From: Methylobacterium sp. GXS13
GTDB taxonomy: Bacteria; Pseudomonadota; Alphaproteobacteria; Rhizobiales; Beijerinckiaceae
Direction: 5' to 3'
Assembly: GCF_001455965.1 (NCBI RefSeq)
Contig: NZ_LKKO01000001.1
Coordinates: 496,001-560,000, forward strand
Length of the DNA stretch: 64,000 bases
Of the stretch, positions 37,640 to 52,162 are shown in pieces. Made by a program: the position numbers and the translations under genes. Under the pieces are notes generated by a model. That model was not told where the DNA came from. It searched no databases and worked only from the letters and a program-made list of their open reading frames with translations. Position 1 is the first letter of the stretch. The number at the start of each line of letters is the position of its first letter.

Positions 37640-38680
37640 TCAGGCCGCGCGATGCGCGGCGTAAGCCTTGGCCAGCGCCTCGGCTATCACCGGGGTCGCG
37701 TCGATCGGCTTGTACGGCAGATCGATCAAACGACCCGTGAACGGCCGCAGCGCACCGGCGATCGCCAGACCGGCGAACATCCGCCGATGCCGGATATAGG
37801 TGCGGGGCAGGTCGAACAGCAGGACGGGGGCGCCGGTCGCCACGGCTTCGCTGACCATGTTGGCGGAATCCGAGGTCACCACGATCGCCTCGGCCAGCGC
37901 CAGCATGGCGACGTAGGGATTGCCGCCGGTGCCATCCCAGAGGAAGCCACCGGTCTCGGCGGTCAGCGTCTTGACCGCATCGCGCAGCGGATTGGGGGTG
38001 CGGCGGGAGATCGTCACCATCAGGCGGCAGCCCTGGTCGATCAGACCGCGCAGTTCCCCCACGAGGCGCTGCATATCGGTCTTGCGGTAGCTCAGGTGCC
38101 GGCTGTCGCCGCCGACCAGCACGGCCACCCGCGGGCCATCGAGGCTGGCGAGCCGCGGATCCGGATGGGCCCGAGCCTCAGCCAGCCGGGCGGCTGTGAC
38201 GAGGTGCGGCGCCGTCAGGGTGGTGAACACGTTGGGGCCGCGCAAATCGTCGTAATCCGGCACCCAGATGAAATCAGCGCTGTCCGCACCGGTGCGCGGA
38301 TCCTTGAGAAACGCCGTGAAGGGCCGGCCGCCGGTCGCGTTCCGCAATTTTCGAAGATATGGCACCGCCCGGCGGCCCGAGGCGATCAGCAGATCCGGAT
38401 AGGGTCCCGACAGGGCGCCGTTGCGGCGGCGCGGGCTCTCGCGCGGATCGATCGGCCCCCAGGGTGCGATCCAGCCGAACGGGCCGGCAGCCGGGACCTG
38501 GCGGATCTCGAACGCAACACCGAGCGTCTCGGCGATGCCGACGCACTGGTTCTCGTCGCCGGCCTTGCCGTCGGTGATGATCCAGGCGCGGGCCTGAGAC
38601 AGGTCGGGAAGGGGCTCGCGCCGCACGGATGTCTGGGCCGCGGTGGCGGGCTTCGCCTCCGGCACGTCGATGCTTCTCAT
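37640..38680 (-). CDS. Mitochondrial fission ELM1-like family protein
   Basis: The 346-aa protein matches the ELM1/COG3660 family: WIITDGKAGDENQCVGIAE at residues 33-51, SGRRAVPYLRKLR, VPDYDDLRGPNV and the late VVTSDSANMVSEAVATGAPV with LFDLPRTYIRHRRMF. The C-terminal half has the look of a GT-B glycosyltransferase fold, so a sugar-transfer role in the bacterial envelope is possible but unproven. In plants the homologue affects mitochondrial fission. It precedes trxB by 21 bases. Confidence 0.85.
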   Translation of the reverse strand: MRSIDVPEAKPATAAQTSVRREPLPDLSQARAWIITDGKAGDENQCVGIAETLGVAFEIRQVPAAGPFGWIAPWGPIDPRESPRRRNGALSGPYPDLLIASGRRAVPYLRKLRNATGGRPFTAFLKDPRTGADSADFIWVPDYDDLRGPNVFTTLTAPHLVTAARLAEARAHPDPRLASLDGPRVAVLVGGDSRHLSYRKTDMQRLVGELRGLIDQGCRLMVTISRRTPNPLRDAVKTLTAETGGFLWDGTGGNPYVAMLALAEAIVVTSDSANMVSEAVATGAPVLLFDLPRTYIRHRRMFAGLAIAGALRPFTGRLIDLPYKPIDATPVIAEALAKAYAAHRAA

Positions 38681-38713
38681 CGGAAACGCCTTACACCGCA
38701 GGCCGAGCTTGGG

Positions 38714-39217
38714 CTAATCCCGCGGCAGGTCGCGGGCGAGCCACTGGGCGTAGATGTCGGCGATGGCCGCCAGACGGCGCGCCTCGAAGTCCGGGGCGTA
38801 CCAGGCGCCCCCATAGCTCGACGGCGTCGCGGTCATCTGCGGATGACGGCCGAGCACCTGCCCGTTGCGCCCCACGAGCAGCGCCTCGCCCTCCAGGTAG
38901 TCGGTCTCGAAATTGCCGCCCCGGCCGCGGAGCGCGCCGCCGCCGACATAGGGCCGCAGCGACAGCGCGGTCACGACCACCACCAGCCGCGGCCCGGCAC
39001 CGCCGATCCGTCCGGCGAAAGTCTTGCGCAAGGCCGCATTCAGGTCGGCGGCGAGCGCATCGGCCTGGAGGCCGGCGCCCTTGTCCCGGAGCGGCCGCAC
39101 GTCGACGCGGATGTCGGAGAAGATCGCCGTCGGCGGAAAATCGCCGGCCGCCATCGCGGATGCGAGCCCGCACAGCAGGAAAAGGCCGGCGAGCCAGCTG
39201 CGGCTCAGCGCGATCAT
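38714..39217 (-). CDS. Exported protein of unknown function
   Basis: The 167-aa product starts MIALSRSWLAGLFLLCGLAS, a signal peptide ending AMAAGD. The mature part has FSDIRVDVRPLRDKGAGLQA and VVVVTALSLRPYVGG, an alternating-hydrophobic beta pattern, and a late YGGAWYAPDFEARRLAAI segment. No family is recognised. A TTG at 39226 overlaps the greA stop (TTGA) and could be the start instead of ATG 39217; either way it is tightly coupled to greA. Confidence 0.65.
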   Translation of the reverse strand: MIALSRSWLAGLFLLCGLASAMAAGDFPPTAIFSDIRVDVRPLRDKGAGLQADALAADLNAALRKTFAGRIGGAGPRLVVVVTALSLRPYVGGGALRGRGGNFETDYLEGEALLVGRNGQVLGRHPQMTATPSSYGGAWYAPDFEARRLAAIADIYAQWLARDLPRD

Positions 39218-39222
39218 CGCGC

Positions 39223-39705
39223 TCAACCGCCGTACTGGACGCCGACGACCTCGTAGGACTTGCCGCCGCCGGGCGTCGTCACCTCGACGGTGTCGCCGAC
39301 ACCCTTGCCGATGAGCGCGCGGGCGATCGGCGACGTGATCGAGACGCGCCCGGCATGCACGTCCGCCTCGGGCTCGCCGACGATCTGGTAAGTCTTCTCT
39401 TCCTCGGTGTCCTCGTCCACGAGCTTCACGGTGGCGCCGAACTTGATCTTGTTGCCCGAGAGCTTCGACACGTCGATGATCTCGGCGCGCGCAATCATGC
39501 TCTCGAGCTCCATCACGCGTCCCTCGTTGTGGGACTGCGCCTCCTTGGCGGCGTGATACTCGGCATTCTCGGACAGGTCTCCGTGCGCGCGGGCCTCAGC
39601 GATCGCCGCGACGATGCGCTGACGCTCGACCTGCTGACGGTGCTTCAGCTCCTCCTCGAGAGCCGCGAAACCGCGTACCGTAATCGGAACCTTGTCTATC
39701 GTCAT
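39223..39705 (-). CDS. greA: Transcription elongation factor GreA
   Basis: The 160-aa factor binds in the secondary channel of RNA polymerase and stimulates cleavage of backtracked RNA. Its N-terminal coiled coil ([17 protein letters not shown], then [20 protein letters not shown]) carries the acidic tip D-L-S-E-N-A-E-Y. The C-terminal domain has [17 protein letters not shown] and [14 protein letters not shown]. The ATG at 39705 is the family start; the frame to 39762 is longer. It follows carB by 84 bases on the same strand, with a hairpin in the leader. Confidence 0.96.
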   Translation of the reverse strand: MTIDKVPITVRGFAALEEELKHRQQVERQRIVAAIAEARAHGDLSENAEYHAAKEAQSHNEGRVMELESMIARAEIIDVSKLSGNKIKFGATVKLVDEDTEEEKTYQIVGEPEADVHAGRVSITSPIARALIGKGVGDTVEVTTPGGGKSYEVVGVQYGG

Positions 39706-39735
39706 CGTCTCGCGCCACAATGAAGAGGCCCGGCC

Positions 39736-39752
39736 GAGAGTGTAGCACTCTC
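39736..39752 (-). promoter_or_regulatory. greA leader hairpin
   Basis: GAGAGTG, loop TAG, CACTCTC is a perfect 7-bp stem in the carB-greA gap, extended by outer GGCC/GGGCC bases on each side. It lies 31 bases before the greA ATG and could be a carB terminator or an attenuator of greA. Confidence 0.4.
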
Positions 39753-39781
39753 CCCGGGCCACGAAGTTAAGTCAGCGGGAC

Positions 39782-39789
39782 CCTGAGGC

Positions 39790-39794
<5 letters not shown>
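39782..39794. repeat. 13-bp palindrome over the carB stop
   Basis: CCTGAG, G, CTCAGG is a perfect palindrome including the carB stop codon. It is probably part of a 3' end structure. Confidence 0.4.
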
Positions 39795-43263
<3,469 letters not shown>

Positions 43264-43568
43264 CTGCGGCCTTTTCAGGCCAAGCGCGCCCGGTCGGGCA
43301 CGGCTCGGATCGGCCCTGCTCCCGGACGCGCGTGGCGGGCATGTCGTTGAACGCCGCGTTTACACGGGGGATCGGCGCATTGGAAGGCCGTGCCCGACCG
43401 CCGGTTGCGCCGGGCATCGCGGACGCGCCGGCCGGCCCGGCCCAAACTTCAAATAATTCTCAAGTATTGACCCGAGCACGAACGGCATTGCCGAGTCTCG
43501 GCCGGAACCATAAAACTCGTCCGATCGACGGGTCCGTCGATTATAACGATACCAATTCGAGATAGACG
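43264..43568. other. Divergent promoter region, carB and pseudoazurin
   Basis: No gene is seen. The part next to the pseudoazurin gene (43440-43568) is AT-rich and probably holds its promoter; an 18-bp inverted repeat lies at 43524-43541. A short GGCC-TTTTCA-GGCC hairpin lies just before carB. Confidence 0.5.
43524..43541. promoter_or_regulatory. 18-bp inverted repeat upstream of pseudoazurin
   Basis: ATCGACGG, spacer GT, CCGTCGAT is a perfect 8-bp inverted repeat ending 28 bases before the pseudoazurin ATG. The position fits an operator or a 5' leader hairpin. The binding factor is unknown. Confidence 0.55.
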
Positions 43569-44003
43569 ATGATCAGGGAAACGTTCGGCGCGGCAATGCT
43601 TCTGTTCGGCGCAACCGCTGGGGCGCAGGCCACGGAAGTCTCCATCAAGACTCTCAACAGCGGCCCAGGCGGCATGATGGTCTTCGATCCGGCTTTCGTG
43701 AAGATCCAGCCCGGGGATACAGTCCGGTTCGTGCCGACGGACAAAGGTCACAACGCCGAGCTCATCAAAGGCATGGCGCCGGAGGGCGCACCGACCTTCA
43801 AGACCGTGGTCAGCAGGGAGGAGACCGTGACCTTCGACAAGCCCGGCCTGTACGGCTTCAAGTGCTCGCCGCACTACATCATGGGGATGGTCGGCCTGAT
43901 CGAGGTCGGCGACAAGCCGGAGAATCTGGAGGCCGCGAAGGCGGTCCAGCACGGCAAGCTGGCCGCCAAGCGCTTCGAGCCGCTGTTCGCAAACGTGCAG
44001 TAG
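43569..44003 (+). CDS. Pseudoazurin (type 1 blue copper protein)
   Basis: The 144-aa periplasmic electron carrier has a signal peptide (FGAAMLLFGATAGAQA) and a cupredoxin fold. The copper ligands are His in KGHNAE (about residue 61) and Cys, His and Met in YGFKCSPHYIMGMVG (about 97-111). The C-terminal helix extension (ENLEAAKAVQHGKLAAKRF) is typical of pseudoazurins. Partners are usually nitrite or other periplasmic reductases or dehydrogenases; none is next to it here. It stands between carA and carB on the opposite strand, preceded by an inverted repeat. Confidence 0.95.
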   Translation: MIRETFGAAMLLFGATAGAQATEVSIKTLNSGPGGMMVFDPAFVKIQPGDTVRFVPTDKGHNAELIKGMAPEGAPTFKTVVSREETVTFDKPGLYGFKCSPHYIMGMVGLIEVGDKPENLEAAKAVQHGKLAAKRFEPLFANVQ

Positions 44004-44008
44004 GGTCG

Positions 44009-44032
44009 GCGGGGGCGGCCCGCCGCCCCCGC
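44009..44032. terminator. Bidirectional terminator hairpin, pseudoazurin end
   Basis: GCGGGGGCGG, loop CCCG, CCGCCCCCGC is a perfect 10-bp GC stem between the stop codons of the convergent pseudoazurin and membrane-protein genes. It likely serves both directions. Confidence 0.7.
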
Positions 44033-44410
44033 TCAGAAGCTGGTGTGGAGCGCGGCGAGCGCCCGGTCGATGGACAGATAAAAAATCCCGAAGGCGACCA
44101 CGGCCGCGGCGGCGAATTCCAGCGCGACGTTCGAGAGCGTCTGCGCCCGGCGCAGCATCTCGCGGCCAAAATACAGGGACACCCAGGCGAGCACGAGTAC
44201 CGCCGGCATGGCGAACAGGTAGGAGACCGTGCTCTCGACCCGGTCGAGGCCCGCCGCCGGATCGATCAGTGCCCGGATGTTGCGCACCCACGGCGCGTAG
44301 ACCGCAGCGTAGAGGGCCGTGGCCCAGGCGAGGCCGGACGCGATACCGAGATGGACCATGAAGGTGCGGTGCAGGCGGGAGAAGTCGTCGCGTGCCTCGT
44401 CGATGGTCAT
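44033..44410 (-). CDS. Small membrane protein of unknown function
   Basis: The 125-aa product (MTIDEARDDFSRLHRTFMVHL start) has three hydrophobic helices, around residues 22-40, 65-85 and 93-112. No family is recognised. It lies 122 bases downstream of carA on the same strand and ends at the hairpin shared with pseudoazurin. The start ATG at 44410 gives a short amphipathic N-terminus; longer frames in this region are shadows of carA. Confidence 0.65.
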   Translation of the reverse strand: MTIDEARDDFSRLHRTFMVHLGIASGLAWATALYAAVYAPWVRNIRALIDPAAGLDRVESTVSYLFAMPAVLVLAWVSLYFGREMLRRAQTLSNVALEFAAAAVVAFGIFYLSIDRALAALHTSF

Positions 44411-44532
44411 CCGGCAATCCCCTCGGACGGAACCGCCATGCGCGGTCCGTCGATGGGCCGATAAGGCCGCCGGAATTCGCGGATTTTGTGACCTCGGCGC
44501 GGCCTGAATGGGACCGCGCCGATCGTTGCCCG

Positions 44533-45765
44533 TCAGGCGTCGGCGGCCTTCTCCGGCTCGCCGGAGCGCATCAGCGTGACGAAGCGTTCGAACAGGTAGT
44601 GGCTGTCCCGCGGGCCCGGCGAGGCCTCCGGGTGGTGCTGCACCGAGAAGGCCGGCCTGTCGGTGAGGGTCAGGCCGCAATTCGAGCCGTCGAACAGGGA
44701 GACATGGGTCTCCACCGCGCTGGCCGGCAGGCTCGCGGGATCCACCGCGAAGCCGTGGTTCATCGACACGATCTCGACCTTGCCAGTGGTCTTGTCCTTC
44801 ACCGGGTGATTCGCCCCGTGATGGCCCTGGCCCATCTTCACGGTCCGGCCGCCGAGCGCGAGGCCCATGAGTTGGTGCCCGAGGCAGATGCCGAAGGTCG
44901 GCATTTTCTCGTCGAGCAGCTTGCGGATCACAGGCACGGCATAGGCGCCGGTCGCGGCCGGATCGCCGGGGCCATTGGACAGGAACACGCCGTCGGGCTT
45001 CAGCGCCAGGATGTCCTCCGCGCTGGTGGTGGCCGGCACCACGGTCACGTCGCAGCCGGCCTGGGCCAGCAGCCGCAGGATGTTGCGCTTCACACCATAA
45101 TCGATCGCCACGACCTTCAAGCCCTGGCCGGGCGCACGCATGCCGTAGCCGTCGCCGAGCGCCCAGATGGTCTCCGACCATTCGGAGTTCGCGCGGCTGG
45201 TCACCGGCGGCACGAGGTCAAGGCCCTCCATGGGGGCCAGGGCCGCGGCGCGCGCCTTCAGAACCTCGCGGTCGAAACGGCCCTCGGGATCGTTGGCGAT
45301 CACGGCGTTGGGCATGCCTTGGTCGCGGATACGGGCGGTTAGCGCCCGGGTGTCGATTCCGGTGATGCCGACGATACCGCGGGCGTCGAGCCAACCGTCG
45401 AGATGCGACGAGGAGCGCCAGCTCGACGGCTTGGTGACCGCCGAGGCGATCACGGTGCCGCGCACGCCGGAGGCCGGGGCCGCCTCGAGGCTCTCCAGAT
45501 CCTCGTCGTTGGTGCCGACATTGCCGATATGCGGGAAGGTGAAGGTGACGATCTGCCCGGCATAGGACGGGTCGGTCAGGATCTCCTGGTAGCCGGTCAT
45601 CGCCGTGTTGAAGCAGACCTCGCCGTCGGCGATGCCGGTCCGGCCGATGCCGAAGCCCTCAAGGATGGTCCCGTCCGCCAGCACCAGCAGGGCCGTCGCC
45701 ACGGGTTCGGCCCAGGGCTCCGGGGCAGCGGGTTTGGAGGCCTGCGCGGCGGCGTCTTGCAGCAT
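44533..45765 (-). CDS. carA: Carbamoyl-phosphate synthase small subunit
   Basis: The 410-aa glutaminase subunit supplies ammonia to CarB. The N-terminal domain (25-200) holds VLADGTILEGFGIGRTG and FNTAMTGYQEILTDPSY; the class I glutamine amidotransferase domain follows, with the nucleophile Cys at residue 294 in FGICLGHQLMGLA and the His-Glu pair in QHHPEASPGP. The ATG at 45765 begins MLQDAAAQA. The gap to YqeY (plus strand) holds divergent promoters. Confidence 0.97.
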   Translation of the reverse strand: MLQDAAAQASKPAAPEPWAEPVATALLVLADGTILEGFGIGRTGIADGEVCFNTAMTGYQEILTDPSYAGQIVTFTFPHIGNVGTNDEDLESLEAAPASGVRGTVIASAVTKPSSWRSSSHLDGWLDARGIVGITGIDTRALTARIRDQGMPNAVIANDPEGRFDREVLKARAAALAPMEGLDLVPPVTSRANSEWSETIWALGDGYGMRAPGQGLKVVAIDYGVKRNILRLLAQAGCDVTVVPATTSAEDILALKPDGVFLSNGPGDPAATGAYAVPVIRKLLDEKMPTFGICLGHQLMGLALGGRTVKMGQGHHGANHPVKDKTTGKVEIVSMNHGFAVDPASLPASAVETHVSLFDGSNCGLTLTDRPAFSVQHHPEASPGPRDSHYLFERFVTLMRSGEPEKAADA

Positions 45766-45957
45766 CGGGTCGGTCTCGCTTATGTCCGGCCGAAGGCAGG
45801 CACCGCGTTGCGGCGCGCTCGGCTGGCGGCATGATCGTGTGCGGCGCTCTTAACGAGCGGCCCGCGATGGGGTCAATGTGGCCCTGTAGCTGAAGCCGCT
45901 CAACACCCGCAAAGTGCAGGCCAGCCCCCCGTTTCTCCCGTCGGAAGGTTTATCGAG

Positions 45958-46419
45958 ATGCTGCGCGCCCGCCTCACCACCGAGATGAAGGACGCCATGA
46001 AGGCCGGCGACAAGGACAAGCTCGCCACCGTGCGGATGATCCAGGCCGCCCTCAAGGACAAGGATATCGAGGCGCGCGGCCTCGGCAAGGAGCCGGCCTC
46101 CGACGAGGAGATCCTGTCGCTGCTCCAGAAGATGATCAAGCAGCGGACCGAATCCGCGTCCGTCTACGACCAGGGCGGCCGCCCGGAACTCGCCGCCAAC
46201 GAGCGCGCCGAGATCGCGATCATCGAGGCGTTCCTGCCCAAGCAGATGGACGAGGCGGAGATGCGGGCGGCGGTCGACGCCGCGATTCTCGAGACCGGCG
46301 CTGCGGGCCAGAAGGACATGGGCCGGGTCATCGCCGCCCTGAAGGGCACCTTCGCGGGGCGGATGGATTTCGGCAAGGCGAGCGGGTTGGTGAAGGCTGC
46401 GCTGGCAGCGAAGGGCTGA
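45958..46419 (+). CDS. GatB/YqeY domain-containing protein
   Basis: The 153-aa protein has the YqeY fold, related to the tail domain of the amidotransferase subunit GatB: RARLTTEMKDAMKAGDKDKL then TVRMIQAALKDKDIEARG and a late GAAGQKDMGRVIAALKGTFAGRMDFGK segment. A role in tRNA-dependent amidation or tRNA binding is suspected but not proven. It precedes dnaG and rpoD, as in the macromolecular synthesis cluster; rpsU is not seen here. Confidence 0.92.
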   Translation: MLRARLTTEMKDAMKAGDKDKLATVRMIQAALKDKDIEARGLGKEPASDEEILSLLQKMIKQRTESASVYDQGGRPELAANERAEIAIIEAFLPKQMDEAEMRAAVDAAILETGAAGQKDMGRVIAALKGTFAGRMDFGKASGLVKAALAAKG

Positions 46420-46539
46420 GGTTCGGACCCCCAACGCTCCCCGCAATCCCCCGCCTGATCGAAGCTCGGTCGACCGGGCGGCGCGCGAGGCGCCCCGGCG
46501 CGCTATATCCGGCGGTCAGGCAGTCGATCCGCAGGCCCC

Positions 46540-48444
46540 GTGCGCTATCCGCCCCACATCCTTGAAGAGATCCGAGCCCGGCTGCCGGCCTCCTCCGTGG
46601 TCGGGCGGCGGGTGCAATTGAAGAAGGCCGGGCGCGAATGGCGTGGCCTGTCGCCGTTCAACGCCGAGAAGACACCGTCCTTCTACGTGAACGACCAGAA
46701 GCAGTTCTATCACTGTTTCTCCTCCTCCAAGCACGGCGACATCTTCACCTTCCTCATGGAGACGGAGGGCCTGAGCTTCCCCGAGGCGGTGGAGCGGCTC
46801 GCGAGCGAGGCCGGCGTCAGCCTGCCGGCGCCGACGGAAGACACCCGCGTCGCCGAGAAGCAGCGCGCCGGGGCGATCGAAGTCATGGAGATGGCCGCCC
46901 GGTGGTTCGAGGAGCGGCTGCGCGCGGGGCAGGGGAGCGAGGCCCGGGCCTATCTCGAGCGCCGGGCCCTCAGGGAGGAGACGCAGCGCGCCTTCCGGCT
47001 CGGCTATGCGCCGAACGAACGCTACGCCCTGCGCGACCACCTCGCCGGGCAGGGGGTCGACAAGGATCTGATGGTCGAGCTCGGCCTCCTCGCCGGCGGC
47101 GAGGATGTCTCAGTCCCGTACGATTATTTCCGCGACCGCGTGATGTTCCCGATCACCGACACCCGCGGCCGGGTCGTCGCCTTCGGGGGGCGCGCGCTCT
47201 CCAAGGAGGTGCGCGCCAAGTATCTGAACTCGCCGGAGACGCCGCTCTTCCACAAGGGCCGGACGCTCTACAACCTCCACGGCGCCCGCAAGGCGGCGCA
47301 CGAGCGCAGCTCGATCATCGCGGTCGAGGGCTATGTCGACGTCATTGCGATGACGCTGGCAGGCCATCCCGAGACGGTGGCGCCGCTGGGTACCGCACTC
47401 ACCGAGGAGCAATTGGCCCTGCTCTGGCGCCACGCCGACGAGCCGATCCTGTGCTTTGATGGCGACAAGGCCGGGCAGCGGGCGGCCTTCCGGGCCCTCG
47501 ACATCGCCCTGCCGGCCCTGGAGCCCGGCCGTTCACTGCGGATTGCCCTGCTGCCGGGCGGTCAGGATCCGGACGATCTGCTGCGTTCGGGTGGTCCGGG
47601 CGCCATCGACCAAGTGCTGCAGGCCGCTCTGCCCCTGTCCGAACTGCTCTGGCGCCGGGCGCTTGAATCCGGGCCGGCCGACACGCCCGAGCGGCGGGCG
47701 GGCCTCACCCAGACGTTGCGCACCACCGTCGCCACCATTCGTGACGAGACGGTCAAGCGCTACTACCGGGACGACATCGAGGAGCGGCTGCGCAGCCTGT
47801 CGCCGCGCAGCGCGCGTTCCGCCGGACCCGGGCCCGGGCCGAAAGGGCAGGGGCAAGGCCGGCGGTTCGTTCGTCCGGGCGAGCCGGTCTCGGCGCGCAT
47901 CACCGGCAGCCCCAGCGCCTCGATGACCGCTTCGGCGGGCTTCTCCGGCGCGGCGCCCGTGCGCGAGGCGGTGATCGCAGGCACGCTGCTGGTCCACCCG
48001 GAAATGCTGACCGAATTCGGCGACGAGGTCTCGGAACTCGATTTCGAGGATCCCGACTCCCGGGCTCTTCTGTCGGTCCTGGTCGCATCTGCCGCAGAGG
48101 ACGGGCAAACGAATGCCGACCTGTTGCAAAGCCGCATCACACGGGCAGGTCTCGCAGAGGCGGCGGAGCGGATTCTCGCGCTCGCCCGCTCCCGCGACCG
48201 GATTACATTGTCTCCGCACGCCGATCCGCAGCAGCGCGGGGACGCTCTCCGGCAGGCGATGATCTTGCACCGGCAGGCAGGAGCGCTACATAGCGAACTT
48301 CGCGAAGCACGGCAGGCGTTTGAGGACGATCCAACCGATGCCGGGTGGGCATGGCTCTGCGAAGTCAAGGCGAGGCTTGAGACCGTCCTCGCCGCCGAGG
48401 CTGAAGCCGACAAGCCGGTGTCGAACGACTCGACCGCCGCATGA
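46540..48444 (+). CDS. dnaG: DNA primase
   Basis: The 634-aa primase makes RNA primers at replication forks. The N-terminal CHC2-type zinc region is altered: the usual Cys-His-Cys-Cys positions read Ser38, Asn41, Cys59 and Ser62 (GLSPFNAEKTPSF, then YHCFSSSKHGD), so zinc binding seems lost. The TOPRIM core has IIAVEGYVDVIAM and CFDGDKAGQRAA (about 263-325). The C-terminal helicase-binding part follows a low-complexity linker near 435. The start is GTG 46540. It lies between yqeY and rpoD. Confidence 0.96.
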   Translation: MRYPPHILEEIRARLPASSVVGRRVQLKKAGREWRGLSPFNAEKTPSFYVNDQKQFYHCFSSSKHGDIFTFLMETEGLSFPEAVERLASEAGVSLPAPTEDTRVAEKQRAGAIEVMEMAARWFEERLRAGQGSEARAYLERRALREETQRAFRLGYAPNERYALRDHLAGQGVDKDLMVELGLLAGGEDVSVPYDYFRDRVMFPITDTRGRVVAFGGRALSKEVRAKYLNSPETPLFHKGRTLYNLHGARKAAHERSSIIAVEGYVDVIAMTLAGHPETVAPLGTALTEEQLALLWRHADEPILCFDGDKAGQRAAFRALDIALPALEPGRSLRIALLPGGQDPDDLLRSGGPGAIDQVLQAALPLSELLWRRALESGPADTPERRAGLTQTLRTTVATIRDETVKRYYRDDIEERLRSLSPRSARSAGPGPGPKGQGQGRRFVRPGEPVSARITGSPSASMTASAGFSGAAPVREAVIAGTLLVHPEMLTEFGDEVSELDFEDPDSRALLSVLVASAAEDGQTNADLLQSRITRAGLAEAAERILALARSRDRITLSPHADPQQRGDALRQAMILHRQAGALHSELREARQAFEDDPTDAGWAWLCEVKARLETVLAAEAEADKPVSNDSTAA

Positions 48445-48644
48445 CGGCCGTGCGATGGCGGTGGCGGCGGGCACAACCCTGCCATAGTTAACAATCGGTC
48501 AAGCCTCGGGCTTGCATACGGAACCCGACGACTCAAGGCCTCCGGAGCAATCCGGGGCCACTCGCAAGTATCGCGGCGCCGACGGCGTGGAGCGGCCTTC
48601 TACAGGCCTCCGCAGCGCACCGCACCCGAAACAATAGGCTGATC

Positions 48645-50645
<2,001 letters not shown>

Positions 50646-50691
50646 GCCCCCGTCGCGGATTCCGCGGCGCCTCTCCTCCGACCGCGTTGCC

Positions 50692-51981
50692 ATGGGGCTG
50701 CGCGGCCCCCACTTTGGCGCCATGCTCGAACGCCGCCCGCCAACGCCCGGTTTGCCCACGGCCTTCGCGGACGGGTCGGAAGCCGATGACGTGCCCTTCG
50801 GCGCGCTCCAGCCCTCGGTGGGCATCCGTGATTGGTTGCTGGGTGAGGGTGCGCGGCTGCAGAAGGCCGAGGACATGCTCTCCGGCCTCGCGGAGCGGCT
50901 GATCGCGGTCGGCGTGCCGGTGGATCGGGCTTCCACGGCGATCGACACCCTGCACTCGGAATATGCCGGCGTCGGGCGGGTCTGGACCCGGGACGGCGGC
51001 ACCAGCGTGCGCCTGTTCCCGCACGGGGGCCGATCGCGGGAGGCCTATCTCAACAGTCCGTTCCACACGGTCCACGAGACCGGCGAATGGCTGATCCTCG
51101 ACATCTCCGAGACCCCGGACGATGCCTACGCGATCATCCCCGACCTGAAGGCCGGCGGCTACACCCACTACGTCGTTGCGCCGCTATTCTTCACCAACGG
51201 CACCAAGAACGGCATCACCTTCGCCACCCGGGCCCCGGAGGGCTTTCGCGATGAGGACATCGCGATCCTGCGCTTTGTCATGCCCGCGCTCGCCGCCGTC
51301 GTGGAGATGCGCGTCCTCAACAAGCAGCTCGATCACGTGCTAAGGCTCTATGTCGGCGACGAGCCGCACCGGGCGATCCTGGCGGGCGACATCCGTCGCG
51401 GGCAGGTGACGCGGATCCGGTCGGCGATCCTGTTCGCAGACATGCGCGACTACACCCGCACCTCCGCCGACATGACCCCCGAGGAGGCCGTCGGGCTGCT
51501 CAACGTCTTCTTTGATTGCCTGGTGCCACCGATCGAGCGCGAAGGTGGCGAAGTCCTGAAATATCTGGGCGATGGCTTGCTGGCGATCTTTCGAGAATCC
51601 GGTGACGATCTCGGGGGGGCAGCCAAGGGCGCACTCACCGCCGCCCAGCACGCGCTCGCGGCCCTCGACGAGGCCAATGCCCTGCATCAGTTCTCCGTAC
51701 CGGTTGCGGCCGGAATCGCGCTCCATCACGGCGAAGCCGCCTACGGCAATGTCGGCTCGGGCTCCCGGCTGGATTTCACGGTCATCGGCCGAGACGTGAA
51801 CCTCGCCAGTCGGCTCGCCCGACTGAACCGCCTGCTCGGCGAGCCGTTGCTGATGTCGAAGCCCTTCGTTGATTTTCTCTGGGGGGATCCGATTTCACTC
51901 GGCGAGCATGTTCTCGACGGTTTCCGCGAGCCCATGGCGGTGTTCCGACCGAAATTTCTGCGCCCGCGCAAACCGAGCTGA
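50692..51981 (+). CDS. Class III adenylate/guanylate cyclase
   Basis: The 429-aa protein has a GAF-like sensory region (about 70-215, [17 protein letters not shown] to [13 protein letters not shown]) and a C-terminal cyclase domain (about 230-420). The metal-binding Asps are in LFADMRDYT (about 250) and [11 protein letters not shown] (about 293). The transition-state Asn-Arg pair is in [14 protein letters not shown]. It probably makes cAMP, though ATP versus GTP choice is unsure. No membrane helix. ATG 50692; an inner ATG at 50722 is possible. Confidence 0.9.
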   Translation: MGLRGPHFGAMLERRPPTPGLPTAFADGSEADDVPFGALQPSVGIRDWLLGEGARLQKAEDMLSGLAERLIAVGVPVDRASTAIDTLHSEYAGVGRVWTRDGGTSVRLFPHGGRSREAYLNSPFHTVHETGEWLILDISETPDDAYAIIPDLKAGGYTHYVVAPLFFTNGTKNGITFATRAPEGFRDEDIAILRFVMPALAAVVEMRVLNKQLDHVLRLYVGDEPHRAILAGDIRRGQVTRIRSAILFADMRDYTRTSADMTPEEAVGLLNVFFDCLVPPIEREGGEVLKYLGDGLLAIFRESGDDLGGAAKGALTAAQHALAALDEANALHQFSVPVAAGIALHHGEAAYGNVGSGSRLDFTVIGRDVNLASRLARLNRLLGEPLLMSKPFVDFLWGDPISLGEHVLDGFREPMAVFRPKFLRPRKPS

Positions 51982-52031
51982 CCGTCTCGCGCAAAATGCT
52001 CCCGCTACCTTGGCGCCGTCATCAACACGCA

Positions 52032-52048
52032 GATGCCCGGCGGGCATC
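52032..52048 (+). terminator. Hairpin after the cyclase gene
   Basis: GATGCCC, loop GGC, GGGCATC is a perfect 7-bp stem about 50 bases past the cyclase stop. There is no T-run. Confidence 0.45.
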
Positions 52049-52162
52049 AGGCCTATAGTACTCAGGTACTGTGATTGGCGGCGCTGATAATCGTTCGCGC
52101 TTACACTCCGAGGCTATCTCTGCTGGAATGGGTGACGAACATCGTGAGAATTACGCCATACG

